Source: Bog-473 sp963834405
GTDB taxonomy: Bacteria > Actinomycetota > Acidimicrobiia > Acidimicrobiales > RAAP-2
DNA: 64,000 bases
Reading direction: 5' to 3'
Assembly (NCBI GenBank): GCA_963834405.1
Contig: CAWIBX010000005.1
Location: 1,240,001-1,304,000, forward strand
Shown here one piece after another: positions 1 to 8,577 of this stretch (within the stretch, counting starts at the first letter, position 1; every line of letters starts with the position of its first letter). Under the pieces are notes generated by a model. The model saw nothing but the letters and a program-made list of their open reading frames with translations. It was not told the origin of the DNA and ran no database searches. A program made the translations under genes and the position numbers.

Positions 1-562
1 GCACCTCATGGTGCTCGAGGTCACGCTTACCGCCCTCTGTTTTGTTGCTGCGCTGCACTCGGGACGCGCAGTCATCTACCTGTTCGTGGCGGCATGCGGC
101 CTGGCGTCCTGCCTGCCTCAGCGCCCCGAGGTGGGAGCCCGCACCCGACGCCTCCTCGGAGCGCTGGGGATCGCACTGATGGTGGCGGTCGTGGCTGTTC
201 CGTCAGTGCCAGCTGGTTCCGTCACGGACGACACTCCGGTAGCGGCCTACAACTACCTGAGCTCGCGTCCCGGGCGTATCTTCACGGAACAAGCATGGGC
301 CAGCTACGGCATCTTGCGAGGCCGGGCCTCGTTCTTCGACGGTCGGGCCGACTACTTCTCGGGCGCGGTCTTCACTGACTACATCGCGATGCTCGAACTC
401 TCCGTCGATCCCGATCCGATCCTGTCGAGGTACGACGTCGCCTATGTCGTCTGGTCACCCGGCACGCCGCTCTACAACTTCTTGATCCGCGATTCAAAGT
501 GGCACGTGATCGACCGAACGGCGCCCGCCGTGGTCTTCGCCCGCAGCAGCGGGTCACCCTGA
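1..562 (+). CDS. C-terminal part of a membrane protein (5' end outside window)
   Basis: The open frame runs in from the window edge; the first ATG at 8 need not be the true start. The visible part begins with two hydrophobic segments (about residues 5-35 and 48-68 counted from that ATG). A non-hydrophobic domain of about 115 residues, presumably extracytoplasmic, follows and is rich in Tyr and Phe. This layout resembles the C-terminal ends of polytopic GT-C type glycosyltransferases. The next gene is a GT87 glycosyltransferase on the same strand, which supports an envelope-glycan role. I cannot name the function from this fragment. Confidence 0.6.
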   Translation, partial: HLMVLEVTLTALCFVAALHSGRAVIYLFVAACGLASCLPQRPEVGARTRRLLGALGIALMVAVVAVPSVPAGSVTDDTPVAAYNYLSSRPGRIFTEQAWASYGILRGRASFFDGRADYFSGAVFTDYIAMLELSVDPDPILSRYDVAYVVWSPGTPLYNFLIRDSKWHVIDRTAPAVVFARSSGSP

Positions 563-662
563 TTGAGTGGTCGAAAGGTGCCGAAGGCAGGTCGAATGAC
601 TCGTCAGAATTGCCGCGATAGGGCCGTCAAAGTCAGCCGTCCAAGTCAGTCGCGAGGGGAAC

Positions 663-1943
663 ATGCAAACGGAGATGGTTGAAGTGGACACAGACACCCG
701 TGCCCCGCAGCTTGACGTTCCGAGGCATTCGGAACACCGGTCGGTGCCATCTCGGGCCTGGGTGGTCTGCGGTGTGCTTTCCACGGCGGTCGTGGTCGCT
801 GTAGCCGTTGCCCTCACCAGAAAACAGCTCGATTTCGAGGTGTATCGGATGGGCGGGGCCCATGTCCTGGGTCGAGACCTCTACTCCGTACGGTTGCCCC
901 CGAAAGAATTGGGGCTGTTGTTCACCTACACGCCGCTTGCTGCCTTGATCTTTTGGCCGGCCGCGCACCTGCCTCACGTTGTCTCCCTGGTCGCCTGGAG
1001 CCTCGTGAATTGCGCGGCGCTGTTGGCGCTCATCGCGTTGAGTATCAAGGTGGCCAAGGGAGTGTGCCTCTCACCGAGCGTCTGGTTGAGCGCTCTGGTG
1101 TGCATGCTTCCCGTCGTGGCCCTGGAACCAGTCACGTTGACCCTGTACTACGGCCAAGTCAACTTCTTAATCGTGTTGATGGTATTTGCTGACCTGACCT
1201 GTGTCGTCGGGCTGCGTGATCACAGGTTGCCCCGGGGCGTTCTGGTGGGCCTCGCCGCCGCCATAAAGCTGACGCCGCTCATCTTCGTTCCTTTTCTCTT
1301 CCTCACCCGACAGTTCCGAGCCGGGCTCACCGCACTCGCCTCGTTCTTGCTCTGCACACTCGTTGCTCTCGCGCTAGCTCCCGATTCATCGTGGCTCTAC
1401 TGGACGAAGGACGTCTTTGAAGCGAGCCGGACGGGTAGTACGTGGTTCGTGAGCAATCAGAATCTCGTGGGCGCCGTCGAGCGGTTGATCGGTCACGCAC
1501 CCCTAACGGTGTTGCTGTTCGGTCTCACCCTGCTTTTCGCTGTGAGCGGACTACTCCTCGCGGCGTGGGCCTACCGAAGGTCCTCATCACTCCTTGGGGT
1601 GCTGCTCTGCGCGGCCACCGGCCTTATGGTCTCGCCGATCTCGTGGACCCACCACTACGTATGGATCGTCCCGGTGCTCGCTTGGCTCGCTCTCGCAGCG
1701 GACCGCCCACAAGGCTGGCGATGGTGGTTCCTCGGCGCAGCGGTGCTCTTTGTCGCCGCACCGATGTCCTCTGTACCTCAGTACCTGCACCACTATTCAA
1801 ATCCCCTTCAGTACGCGCAGGGCAATGCCTTCTTCTTGGCCGCCCTCGCTTTCGTCGCGTTGACGAGTGCCATGGTGTGGCGGCGCGGCCCGCGGGAGGT
1901 CGTTCAGCCGGTGGATGCTTCGCCCCCAGTGATCGCTCCCTGA
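663..1943 (+). CDS. GT87-family (DUF2029) polyprenol-phosphomannose-type mannosyltransferase
   Basis: A 426-residue polytopic membrane protein with about ten hydrophobic segments after a polar N-terminus of about 35 residues. Family-like motifs are an early acidic segment LDFEVY, FTYTPLAALIF, KLTPLIFVPFLFL, WFVSNQNL and SPISWTHHYVWIVP. These match the GT-C fold family GT87, whose actinobacterial members add alpha-1,2-mannose to phosphatidylinositol mannosides or lipoglycans using a polyprenol-phosphate donor on the outer face of the membrane. The ATG at 663 has a purine-rich ribosome site (GAGGGGA). The exact acceptor cannot be predicted. Confidence 0.8.
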   Translation: MQTEMVEVDTDTRAPQLDVPRHSEHRSVPSRAWVVCGVLSTAVVVAVAVALTRKQLDFEVYRMGGAHVLGRDLYSVRLPPKELGLLFTYTPLAALIFWPAAHLPHVVSLVAWSLVNCAALLALIALSIKVAKGVCLSPSVWLSALVCMLPVVALEPVTLTLYYGQVNFLIVLMVFADLTCVVGLRDHRLPRGVLVGLAAAIKLTPLIFVPFLFLTRQFRAGLTALASFLLCTLVALALAPDSSWLYWTKDVFEASRTGSTWFVSNQNLVGAVERLIGHAPLTVLLFGLTLLFAVSGLLLAAWAYRRSSSLLGVLLCAATGLMVSPISWTHHYVWIVPVLAWLALAADRPQGWRWWFLGAAVLFVAAPMSSVPQYLHHYSNPLQYAQGNAFFLAALAFVALTSAMVWRRGPREVVQPVDASPPVIAP

Positions 1944-2008
1944 GGAGGGGTCCGCAGCCGTCGCCAGCCCGGGAAGGGCCCACCAAACCCGTTTGTTACC
2001 CTGGCGTC

Positions 2009-2947
2009 ATGTCCGCACGTTCCCGTGACCTGCCCCGCCGTTCCTGTCTCTCGACCCCGGGTTCGAACGAGAAGTTCCTGGCCAAGGCGCCGACCGTGCC
2101 GGCCGACATGACCTTCCTCGACCTCGAGGACGCGGTTGCGCCCCTGGAGAAGGAGAGCGCGCGGCCCAAGGTCGTCGACGCTATCAAGAACCTGCCCTGG
2201 GACGACCGCGTGCTGTGCGTGCGGGTCAACGCCTGGGACACGGAATGGACCTATGGCGACGTCATAGAGGTCGTGGGGAACGCCGGCGAGCGCCTCGACG
2301 AGGTCATGCTGCCCAAGGTCCAGTCGGCCGCCGAGGTCGAGGCGCTCGACCTGCTCTTGACCCAGGTTGAGAAGAAGTCCGGCCTGCCGGTCGGGCACAT
2401 CGGCATAGAGGCGCAGATCGAGACCGCCCGCGGGCTGATCAACGTCGACGAGATCTGCGCCGCGTCGCCCCGCTTGGAGACGATCATCTTCGGCCCGGCC
2501 GACTTCGCGGCGAGCATCGAGATGCCGGTGCTCACCGGCGGCGTCGACATCCCCGAGTACCCGGGCGACCACTTCAACTACGTCTTCAGCCGGATCCTCA
2601 TGGCCGGCCGGGCCAACGGGCTGCAGGTGATAGACGGACCCTTCCTGAAGGTGCGCGAGCTCGATGCGCTGCGCGAGTACTCCATGCGCACCCGGATGCT
2701 CGGCTACGACGGCAAGTGGGCACTGACCCCGGACCAGGTCACCGTCCTCAACGAGGTGTACTCACCGACGCAGGAGCAGTTTGATCGCGCCTTCGACATC
2801 CTCGAGGCGTACCGGAAGGCGACCGAGGAGGACCGCAAGGGAGCGGTGATGTTCGGCGACGAGATGATCGACGAGGCCAGCCGGAAGATCGCCCTCAAGT
2901 TCGTCAGCCGGGGCGAGCGCGCCGGCCTCACTCGCAGCGCGGACTGA
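2009..2947 (+). CDS. mcl: HpcH/HpaI (CitE-like) lyase, probable L-malyl-CoA/beta-methylmalyl-CoA lyase
   Basis: A 312-residue TIM-barrel CoA lyase. The start at 2009 is preferred because homology begins at RRSCLSTPGSNEKFL; the longer open frame upstream is only the shadow of the previous gene. The metal ligands are visible: Glu138 in IEAQIET and Asp165 in FGPADF. The C-terminal segment GDEMIDEASRK is typical of the malyl-CoA lyases found beside ccr/ecm in Streptomyces. The likely reaction is cleavage of beta-methylmalyl-CoA to glyoxylate and propionyl-CoA, and of malyl-CoA to glyoxylate and acetyl-CoA. The adjacent convergent gene is a methylsuccinyl-CoA dehydrogenase candidate, which supports an ethylmalonyl-CoA pathway role. 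A citrate lyase beta subunit is less likely because no citrate lyase partner genes are present. Confidence 0.8.
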   Translation: MSARSRDLPRRSCLSTPGSNEKFLAKAPTVPADMTFLDLEDAVAPLEKESARPKVVDAIKNLPWDDRVLCVRVNAWDTEWTYGDVIEVVGNAGERLDEVMLPKVQSAAEVEALDLLLTQVEKKSGLPVGHIGIEAQIETARGLINVDEICAASPRLETIIFGPADFAASIEMPVLTGGVDIPEYPGDHFNYVFSRILMAGRANGLQVIDGPFLKVRELDALREYSMRTRMLGYDGKWALTPDQVTVLNEVYSPTQEQFDRAFDILEAYRKATEEDRKGAVMFGDEMIDEASRKIALKFVSRGERAGLTRSAD

Positions 2948-2962
2948 ACCACTCGGGCGGCG

Positions 2963-4579
2963 TCAGTTGCCGATGAGCCGGCGGGCGATCACCTTGAGGG
3001 CCAGCGTCTCGTCTGCGCCCTCGAAGATCGAGAGCACGCGGGCATCGACGAAGTAGCGGCTCACCGGGAACTCCTCCGCGTACCCCATGCCGCCGTGCAT
3101 CTGCATGGCCTCGCGGGTGACCCACTCCGCCGCGCGGCAGACGTACGCCTTCACCATGGAGGCCTCGAGCGTCCCTTCGCCGCGTGCCATCAGGCGAGCC
3201 ACGTGGTACGAGCTCTGGCGCGTCGCCTGAATGAGGACGGCCATGCGGCCGAGCTTCGCCTGCGTCAGTTGGTACTCGAGGATGGGCAACCCGAACACGT
3301 TGCGCTCCGCCGCGTACGCCGCTGCCGCCTCGTAGGCCGCCTGCATCACACCGAGGGCGCGGGCTGCGGTCTGGAGCCGGCCGTTCTCGAAGCCCTGCAT
3401 CTGCAGGTAGAAGCCCTTGCCTAGTCCGTCAGGCCCGCCGAGGAGGTTGGCCTCGGGCACGAACCAGTTCTCGAACGCGAGCTCGTAGGAGTGCATGCCC
3501 CGGTAGCCGATGGTGTCGATCGGCCGGCCCTCCAGACGGCCGGGGGCCAGTTCCGAGGGTCGGTCCGGCGCCTCGTCCGCGGTCTGGGTGAAGACGAAGC
3601 CGTGACCGTCGCCGCGGGGCTTCTCCACGACGAACATGGAGATGCCACGGTGGGCGAGCGAACGGTCGGGGTCGGTGCGGGCGAGGAGCATGAGCACGTC
3701 CGCCCGGGCGGCGAACGTGCACCACGTTTTCACGCCATTGACCACCCAACCGCCGGCGACCGGTGCCGCTGCGGTCACGATGTTCGCCACGTCGGAGCCG
3801 TAGTCGGGCTCGGTCACCGCGACGGCCGCCAGGACCTCGGCCGAGGCGAGCTTGGGGAGCCACTGCTTCTTCTGTTCCTCGGTCCCGCCGTAGACGAGGG
3901 CGCGCGTGAGGATCTCGGGTCGCGTGATGAGCGAGCCGCCCACGCCGAGCGAGCCCCAGCTGAGCTCCTCGGTGGCCACGACCATGCCCATATAGTCGCT
4001 CTCGCCCCCAGACGCGAAGCCGCCGTACTCCTCGGGCACCGACAGGCCGAAGCCACCCAGCTCGGCGAGGCCCTCAATCACCTCTTCAGGGATGTCGGCG
4101 TTGGCCCGGTGCACGTGCTCGGCGTGGGGGCGGACCTTGTCCTCGGCGAAACGGTGGAACGTCTCCCGGACCAGCTCGAAGTCTTCGCCCAGGTGCCGTG
4201 GTCCCTCGGTGGTGGCCAGACCGGCCAGCACGGCCGGATCACGCTGCGCGCGCAGGAAGCCCGCGACGGGATCGGCCCAGCCGGCCTCGACGCCCCAGAA
4301 CTCCTCTCGGCCGGCCAGGCGCCCGGCCAGGTCCGCCACCACGTCGGCCACGAAGGCAGCGGCAATGGCCGCCTCGACCGCTCCCTTCTCGCCGTACAGG
4401 AGGGCGGCCCGGGCCGTCGCCACGGCCGCCGCAGCGTGGGCCAGGTCGTAAGCCACGACCTGGTTGGCGTCAATGCCCCCACGGGCGCGTACGGCGTCGC
4501 AGGCTCGGTCGACGAGTCGTTGGGCGACCTCGACGGCCTCGGCGGCGCCGGCGACCGCGTTGGGAGCGGCTGCAGTCAC
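2963..4579 (-). CDS. mcd: (2S)-methylsuccinyl-CoA dehydrogenase (acyl-CoA dehydrogenase with N-terminal extension)
   Basis: 538 residues, about 150 longer than ordinary acyl-CoA dehydrogenases. The first 140 residues are an Ala-rich helical extension, as in Mcd of the ethylmalonyl-CoA pathway. Then come the ACAD N-terminal and middle domains (VAVTEPDYGSDVAN, WVVNGVKTWCTFA) and the C-terminal helical domain (MQMHGGMGYAEEFPVSRYF). The catalytic base is Glu520 in IFEGADETLALKV. The enzyme would oxidise (2S)-methylsuccinyl-CoA to mesaconyl-CoA with FAD, passing electrons to ETF. Its stop lies 15 bp from the stop of the mcl-type lyase, tail to tail, so the pair is probably functionally linked though not co-transcribed. 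A long-chain ACAD is the alternative, but the length and N-terminal extension argue for Mcd. Confidence 0.75.
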   Translation of the reverse strand: MTAAAPNAVAGAAEAVEVAQRLVDRACDAVRARGGIDANQVVAYDLAHAAAAVATARAALLYGEKGAVEAAIAAAFVADVVADLAGRLAGREEFWGVEAGWADPVAGFLRAQRDPAVLAGLATTEGPRHLGEDFELVRETFHRFAEDKVRPHAEHVHRANADIPEEVIEGLAELGGFGLSVPEEYGGFASGGESDYMGMVVATEELSWGSLGVGGSLITRPEILTRALVYGGTEEQKKQWLPKLASAEVLAAVAVTEPDYGSDVANIVTAAAPVAGGWVVNGVKTWCTFAARADVLMLLARTDPDRSLAHRGISMFVVEKPRGDGHGFVFTQTADEAPDRPSELAPGRLEGRPIDTIGYRGMHSYELAFENWFVPEANLLGGPDGLGKGFYLQMQGFENGRLQTAARALGVMQAAYEAAAAYAAERNVFGLPILEYQLTQAKLGRMAVLIQATRQSSYHVARLMARGEGTLEASMVKAYVCRAAEWVTREAMQMHGGMGYAEEFPVSRYFVDARVLSIFEGADETLALKVIARRLIGN

Positions 4580-4637
4580 GGGGCGCGACCCTAATGGCTA
4601 CCCGGAGATGCCCTTTTTCGGCACGTGGCCGGACGCG

Positions 4638-5303
4638 TCAGGTGCGCTGCCCGATGACGGTGACGAGCGGCGGGAGGACGACGGGGACGTCGCCGGGGTC
4701 GACCCCGGTCAGCGACTCGAGGTAGCGCGACACCGGCCCGGGTCCGACGCCGGCCGGCGCCTCCGCCCAGGCGTCGACCACTTCCAGTCCGGCCTCGCGC
4801 ACCAGCGCCGGGAGCACGGCGCCGACGTCGGGATGGCTGGCATCGGCCATGGAGAGGGGAGACCCGCCGATGCGCCCGGCCGAGGTGATCGGCTCCTGCG
4901 CCACGACCCAGCCTCCCGAGCGCACCGCCTTGGCCATCATGCGTACCACGACGACGGGATCGATCACGTGCAGGAGGAGGAAGCGGCAGAAGGCGAGGTC
5001 GACCTCCTCGGGCAGGGAGAGGTCCTCGCCGGCCTGCGTCAACGCGATGACCTGCGCGTGCGCTGCCGCCGCCGCGGCCCGGGCCACCTCGTCGCGCGCC
5101 AGAGGGTCGCTGTCCACGGCGTAGACCCGCCCGTCGCGGCCGACCATCTCGGCCAGCGCGACCGACACGTCCCCGCCCCCGGCACCGACGTCGGCGCAGC
5201 GCCAGCCGAGGCCGACGCCGAGGCGTTCCAGCGCGGTGGCCAGCGGCCGCCGGTAGACGTCGTCGCGTAAGCCCTTCAGCTCACTCACGAAGCAGGTCCG
5301 CAC
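4638..5303 (-). CDS. Class I SAM-dependent methyltransferase
   Basis: 221 residues with a Rossmann methyltransferase core: glycine-rich motif I CADVGAGGGDVSVAL, an acidic residue after strand 2 (VYAVDSD) and a conserved LAFCRFLLLHV segment. The frame opens with GTG at 5303. A second in-frame GTG at 5288 overlaps the TGA of the upstream membrane-protein gene by 6 bases and is an equally good start, suggesting translational coupling. No substrate-specific motif is recognisable. It resembles UbiE/Methyltransf_25-type small-molecule methyltransferases. Confidence 0.7.
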   Translation of the reverse strand: MRTCFVSELKGLRDDVYRRPLATALERLGVGLGWRCADVGAGGGDVSVALAEMVGRDGRVYAVDSDPLARDEVARAAAAAAHAQVIALTQAGEDLSLPEEVDLAFCRFLLLHVIDPVVVVRMMAKAVRSGGWVVAQEPITSAGRIGGSPLSMADASHPDVGAVLPALVREAGLEVVDAWAEAPAGVGPGPVSRYLESLTGVDPGDVPVVLPPLVTVIGQRT

Positions 5304-6567
5304 CCGCCGACACCATCACACCCTCGAACTCTACGGGCCTGACGGACTCGGCGGGGCCCCGGCGGCCCGTGACGAGCGAACGCCACGCACGAGGGGACGG
5401 ACCGATGGTGAGGAGCATGAGCACCAAGGTGCCCATGAGTGCGGGCCACCACGTCGCGATGTGGTGGACGCGGCGATCGCCCAAGACGATGCTCGCCAAC
5501 AGCGCAACGGAACAGACGGCGAAGCGGAGGCCGCTCCGGCGCACGGCCAGCACGAGGCACAGGGCGGGGACCGGCCAGAGGTAGTACCAGTTGAGCTCCG
5601 TCTCGAGCAGGACGCGGAGGAACGCGGCCACCGCGACCATGGACAGGACGGTGGGCAGGTCGTGGCGGCGGCGGCACACGGCGATGGAGAGTGCGGCGCC
5701 GATGAGAATGGCGAGCGCCCGGGTGGGCCCGCCCCCGTCGGTGGCGGGTGCGACGACTGGGGCCAGATGGGTGAGCGGTGTCCACGAGATGTACTCGGGC
5801 TGGAAGGGCTGCTTTACGACGACGAAGAGCGTCTCATGGGTCTCGGCGATCAGCGGCGGCAGGAGGGCGACCACGCTCGGGAGCACCAGACGCCACGAGA
5901 GCCGTGCCGCCCGGCGCCAGCCGACGCGGGCCAGTACCGGCGCGACGCCGAGGACGGCCAGGGGCTGGAAGGCGATGCCGAGGCCGAGCAGCCAAGCGGC
6001 GCGCGGTGCGCCGCGCAGACCGTCGCGCTCGACGGCCAGGGCTGCCCAGACGACGAAGGCCACCGCGACGCAGTCCTCCGGGTGCCCCCAGCCGCCGGCC
6101 ACGTTGGCGACGCCGACGCCTCCGACGAGGGCGAGCGCAAGCCGCGCGCCGTCAGAGAGGCGCCACTCTCGGGCCACGGCATCAAGGGCGAAAAGCGCGG
6201 TCGATGCGAAGAGCAGTGCCGCCGGCCCCAGCACGAACCACATGCTCAGGGGCTCGCCGGATGCGTGCAGGTGCGGTGAGAGCCCGAGCGCCTCGCCGAA
6301 GAGGATGACCGGCGCCAGCGCGACCTCGAACGCCGGGGGCGACGTCAACGCCCCGTGGCGCATGTAGACGCGCGTGAAGTGGCCGTGCAGGATCGCGTTC
6401 GAGCTCTGCGCCAGGTTCCAGAGGTCGCTGGGTGACAGCAACCGGATCTGGCCGACGTGAAAGAGCGGATGGAACAGCAGGCTGTAGGCCATGACCGCAA
6501 CGACCATCGCGACCGTCGCCGCCACTGGCGCGGCCCGTCGCTCAGCCCAAGCCGAGAGACGTTCCAT
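5281..6567 (-). CDS. Polytopic membrane protein, function unknown (GT-C-like layout)
   Basis: 428 residues with about ten predicted membrane helices, starting at hydrophobic residues 15-35. The ATG at 6567 has a strong ribosome site (GAGGAGGGGG) close upstream; the longer frame beyond it is an antisense shadow of the next gene. Features resembling GT-C glycosyltransferases or mannosyltransferase-like proteins include an acidic residue in a long loop after helix 1 (SPSDLWNLAQ), a loop with GGWGHPEDCVAV and a late ELNWYYLWPVPALCLVLA. I do not recognise a named family. The downstream methyltransferase overlaps its stop codon, so the two are likely an operon. Confidence 0.65.
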   Translation of the reverse strand: MERLSAWAERRAAPVAATVAMVVAVMAYSLLFHPLFHVGQIRLLSPSDLWNLAQSSNAILHGHFTRVYMRHGALTSPPAFEVALAPVILFGEALGLSPHLHASGEPLSMWFVLGPAALLFASTALFALDAVAREWRLSDGARLALALVGGVGVANVAGGWGHPEDCVAVAFVVWAALAVERDGLRGAPRAAWLLGLGIAFQPLAVLGVAPVLARVGWRRAARLSWRLVLPSVVALLPPLIAETHETLFVVVKQPFQPEYISWTPLTHLAPVVAPATDGGGPTRALAILIGAALSIAVCRRRHDLPTVLSMVAVAAFLRVLLETELNWYYLWPVPALCLVLAVRRSGLRFAVCSVALLASIVLGDRRVHHIATWWPALMGTLVLMLLTIGPSPRAWRSLVTGRRGPAESVRPVEFEGVMVSAGADLLRE

Positions 6568-6624
6568 GACCCCCTCCTCTGCAGCGGCCCCCTGCCCGGC
6601 TGCTCCCCTCGGCTCCATTGTGAC

Positions 6625-7086
6625 ATGTCCGGGGCCGATATCCTCCCCCCCGTGAAGGTGACCATGATGCTGTGCGACGCGGCCCAGGTGTCCGACGGCA
6701 AGCTCTACATCCTGGGTGGGGGCTGGAGCATGACCGGCCCGGACCCCGTGCCCTCGGCCGTGGCGCTGAAGATCGACGTGGACTGGCACGAGGCGGAGAC
6801 CTCGCACCACTGGGAGCTCTTCCTGGAGGACGCCGACGGCCGCCCGGTCCTGATGGAGACGGCCGACGGCACTCAGCCGGTCGAGGTGCGGGGGGAGTTC
6901 ACCGTGAGCCAGCCCCAGGGCATCCCCGAGGGCTCGCCCATCGACGTCGCCCTGGCCGTGAACCTCGGGCCGATTCCGCTGGCACCGGGCACCCGGTTCG
7001 CCTGGCGCCTGACCATTGACGGGGAGTCGCTGCCCGGCGCCTCGCTGGGCTTCACCACCCGGCCGCGCGAGGTGCCGGCCGAGTGA
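6625..7086 (+). CDS. DUF6941-like small protein
   Basis: 153 residues from ATG 6625; an in-frame GTG at 6652 gives a shorter protein starting MKVTMMLCDAAQVSDGK and is equally plausible. The motif AQVSDGKLYILGGGW followed by beta-strand-rich sequence is typical of a conserved actinobacterial family (DUF6941) of unknown function. No signal peptide or catalytic motif is visible. Its TGA overlaps the GTG start of the downstream MaoC-like gene in a GTGA arrangement, so the two are probably translationally coupled. Confidence 0.65.
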   Translation: MSGADILPPVKVTMMLCDAAQVSDGKLYILGGGWSMTGPDPVPSAVALKIDVDWHEAETSHHWELFLEDADGRPVLMETADGTQPVEVRGEFTVSQPQGIPEGSPIDVALAVNLGPIPLAPGTRFAWRLTIDGESLPGASLGFTTRPREVPAE

Positions 7087-7595
7087 CGGTCTATGACCGC
7101 CCGTTTGGCCGCTACCTCGAGGACTTCGTACCGGGCGACATCTACCGGCACTGGCCGGGCAAGACGATCACCGAGTACGACGACCACCTCTTCTGCATGA
7201 TCACGATGAACCACCATCCCCTGCACACGAACGCGTGGTTCGCCGAGCACGAGACGGTGCAGGGGAAGAACGTCGTCGTGGGCAACCTCGTCTACTCCCT
7301 CGCGCTCGGGATGAGCGTTCCGGACGTAAGCGGGTCGTGCATCGCCAACCTGGAGGTCGAGTCGCTGCTCCACCGTTCCCCGACCTTCCACGGAGACACC
7401 ATTTACGCCGAGACCCGGGTGCTCGACGCCACGCCGTCGAAGTCCAAGGAGGATCGCGGAATTGTCACGGTCGAGACGAAGGCCTTCAACCAGTGCGGCG
7501 AGGAGGTCTGCTACTTCCGGCGCAAGCTGATGGTCTGGAAGACCGCCTTCGCGCCGGCGCGACGGCGGCCCTACGGCGACGACGTCTGGGACTGA
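7083..7595 (+). CDS. MaoC-like hotdog acyl-CoA hydratase, candidate mesaconyl-CoA hydratase
   Basis: 170 residues with a single hotdog fold, starting GTG and overlapping the upstream gene by 4 bases. The hydratase segment is EYDDHLFCMITMNHHPLHTN, in which the catalytic His of the N-P-L-H type motif is kept. Later blocks (GMSVPDVSGSCIANL, FHGDTIYAETRVLD) match the mesaconyl-CoA hydratase/MaoC branch rather than FabZ. With mcl and mcd within 5 kb, hydration of mesaconyl-CoA to beta-methylmalyl-CoA is a reasonable proposal. The biochemically known Mch of alphaproteobacteria is a double hotdog about twice as long, so this assignment is inference. A generic (R)-enoyl-CoA hydratase is the alternative. 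Confidence 0.7.
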   Translation: MTVYDRPFGRYLEDFVPGDIYRHWPGKTITEYDDHLFCMITMNHHPLHTNAWFAEHETVQGKNVVVGNLVYSLALGMSVPDVSGSCIANLEVESLLHRSPTFHGDTIYAETRVLDATPSKSKEDRGIVTVETKAFNQCGEEVCYFRRKLMVWKTAFAPARRRPYGDDVWD

Positions 7596-7614
7596 GACAG
7601 GGTCGCTCGAGCCG

Positions 7615-8532
7615 GTGACGCCCGGTACCGCCGTCACGCGGGGGCGCGCCGCGCGGTTCGGGGCGAGCCTCCTGGAGTGGGGCGCCGTGCACCGGCGCGA
7701 TCTCCCGTGGCGCCGCACAAGCGACGCCTGGCACATCCTCGTGTCCGAGGTGATGCTGCAGCAGACCCAGGTGGACCGCGTCGTGCCCCACTACGAGCGC
7801 TTTCTGGCCGCGTTCGCCACGCCGTCCGACTGCGTCCGGGCCCGGCCCGCCGACGTGGTGCGTCTCTGGTCGGGGCTCGGTTACAACCGCCGTGCGCTGC
7901 ATGTGCACGGTGCGGCCGTCGCGATCACCCGGGACCACGGCGGGCGAGTCCCGCACGACGACACGGCCCTGCGCAGGCTGCCCGGTGTCGGGCCCTACAC
8001 GGCGCGGGCCGTCCGCGCCTTCGGCTTCGGCGACGACGTCGCCGCGGTCGACACCAACGGCGTGCGCGTGCTGGCGCGTGCCGTGGCGGGGGTGCCGCTC
8101 ACCGTCGGTGAGGCCATGGCGCTGGGCGATCGCCTGGTGCCCCCCGGCCAGTCGTGGGAGTTCAACCAGGCGATGTTCGACCTGGGCGCGACCGTCTGCA
8201 CGGCGACTCGCCCCGGCTGCGGGGCCTGCCCGCTGCGCCGGCAGTGCCGGTGGCGCCGCGCCCGGAGCGCCGCCGGTGCGGACGGCGACGGGGATCCGTG
8301 GCGCGCCAGCCCCACGGCGCGCCCGCAGTCGGCGTTCGCGGGATCGGACCGCCAGGGCCGGGGACGCCTGCTCGAGGCACTCAGGGCCGGACCGGTGCGC
8401 CGCGGCGAGGTGGCGGCGGCGTGCAGCTGGCCGAGCGACCCGACGCGGGCAGCGCGCATCGCAGCTGCGCTGGTCGCAGAGGGGTTCGCCCGGTGGTCGG
8501 GCGGAGCCGACCAGGTCCTCCGGCTCCGCTAG
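7615..8532 (+). CDS. mutY: A/G-specific adenine DNA glycosylase MutY
   Basis: 305 residues from a GTG start. It removes adenine mispaired with 8-oxoguanine. The catalytic Glu45 lies in SEVMLQQTQV, the helix-hairpin-helix is LPGVGPYTA (122-130), and the catalytic Asp146 lies in AVDTNGVR. The [4Fe-4S] cluster ligands Cys195, Cys202, Cys205 and Cys211 have the expected 6-2-5 spacing. The usual C-terminal NUDIX-like 8-oxoG recognition domain of about 110 residues is replaced by a region of about 90 residues. That region is a low-complexity Arg/Ala/Gly linker followed by a short winged-helix-like segment. The cluster would come from the SUF system encoded further right. Confidence 0.88.
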   Translation: MTPGTAVTRGRAARFGASLLEWGAVHRRDLPWRRTSDAWHILVSEVMLQQTQVDRVVPHYERFLAAFATPSDCVRARPADVVRLWSGLGYNRRALHVHGAAVAITRDHGGRVPHDDTALRRLPGVGPYTARAVRAFGFGDDVAAVDTNGVRVLARAVAGVPLTVGEAMALGDRLVPPGQSWEFNQAMFDLGATVCTATRPGCGACPLRRQCRWRRARSAAGADGDGDPWRASPTARPQSAFAGSDRQGRGRLLEALRAGPVRRGEVAAACSWPSDPTRAARIAAALVAEGFARWSGGADQVLRLR

Positions 8533-8577
8533 CCGGCGAGCCGGCGAGGTGACCGACCCGGTCGGTATTCCAAGACT

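Noticed and set aside
1442..2008. 5' extension of the lyase gene
   Set aside because: This part is out of frame with the GT87 gene it overlaps and has no homology; the lyase begins at 2009.
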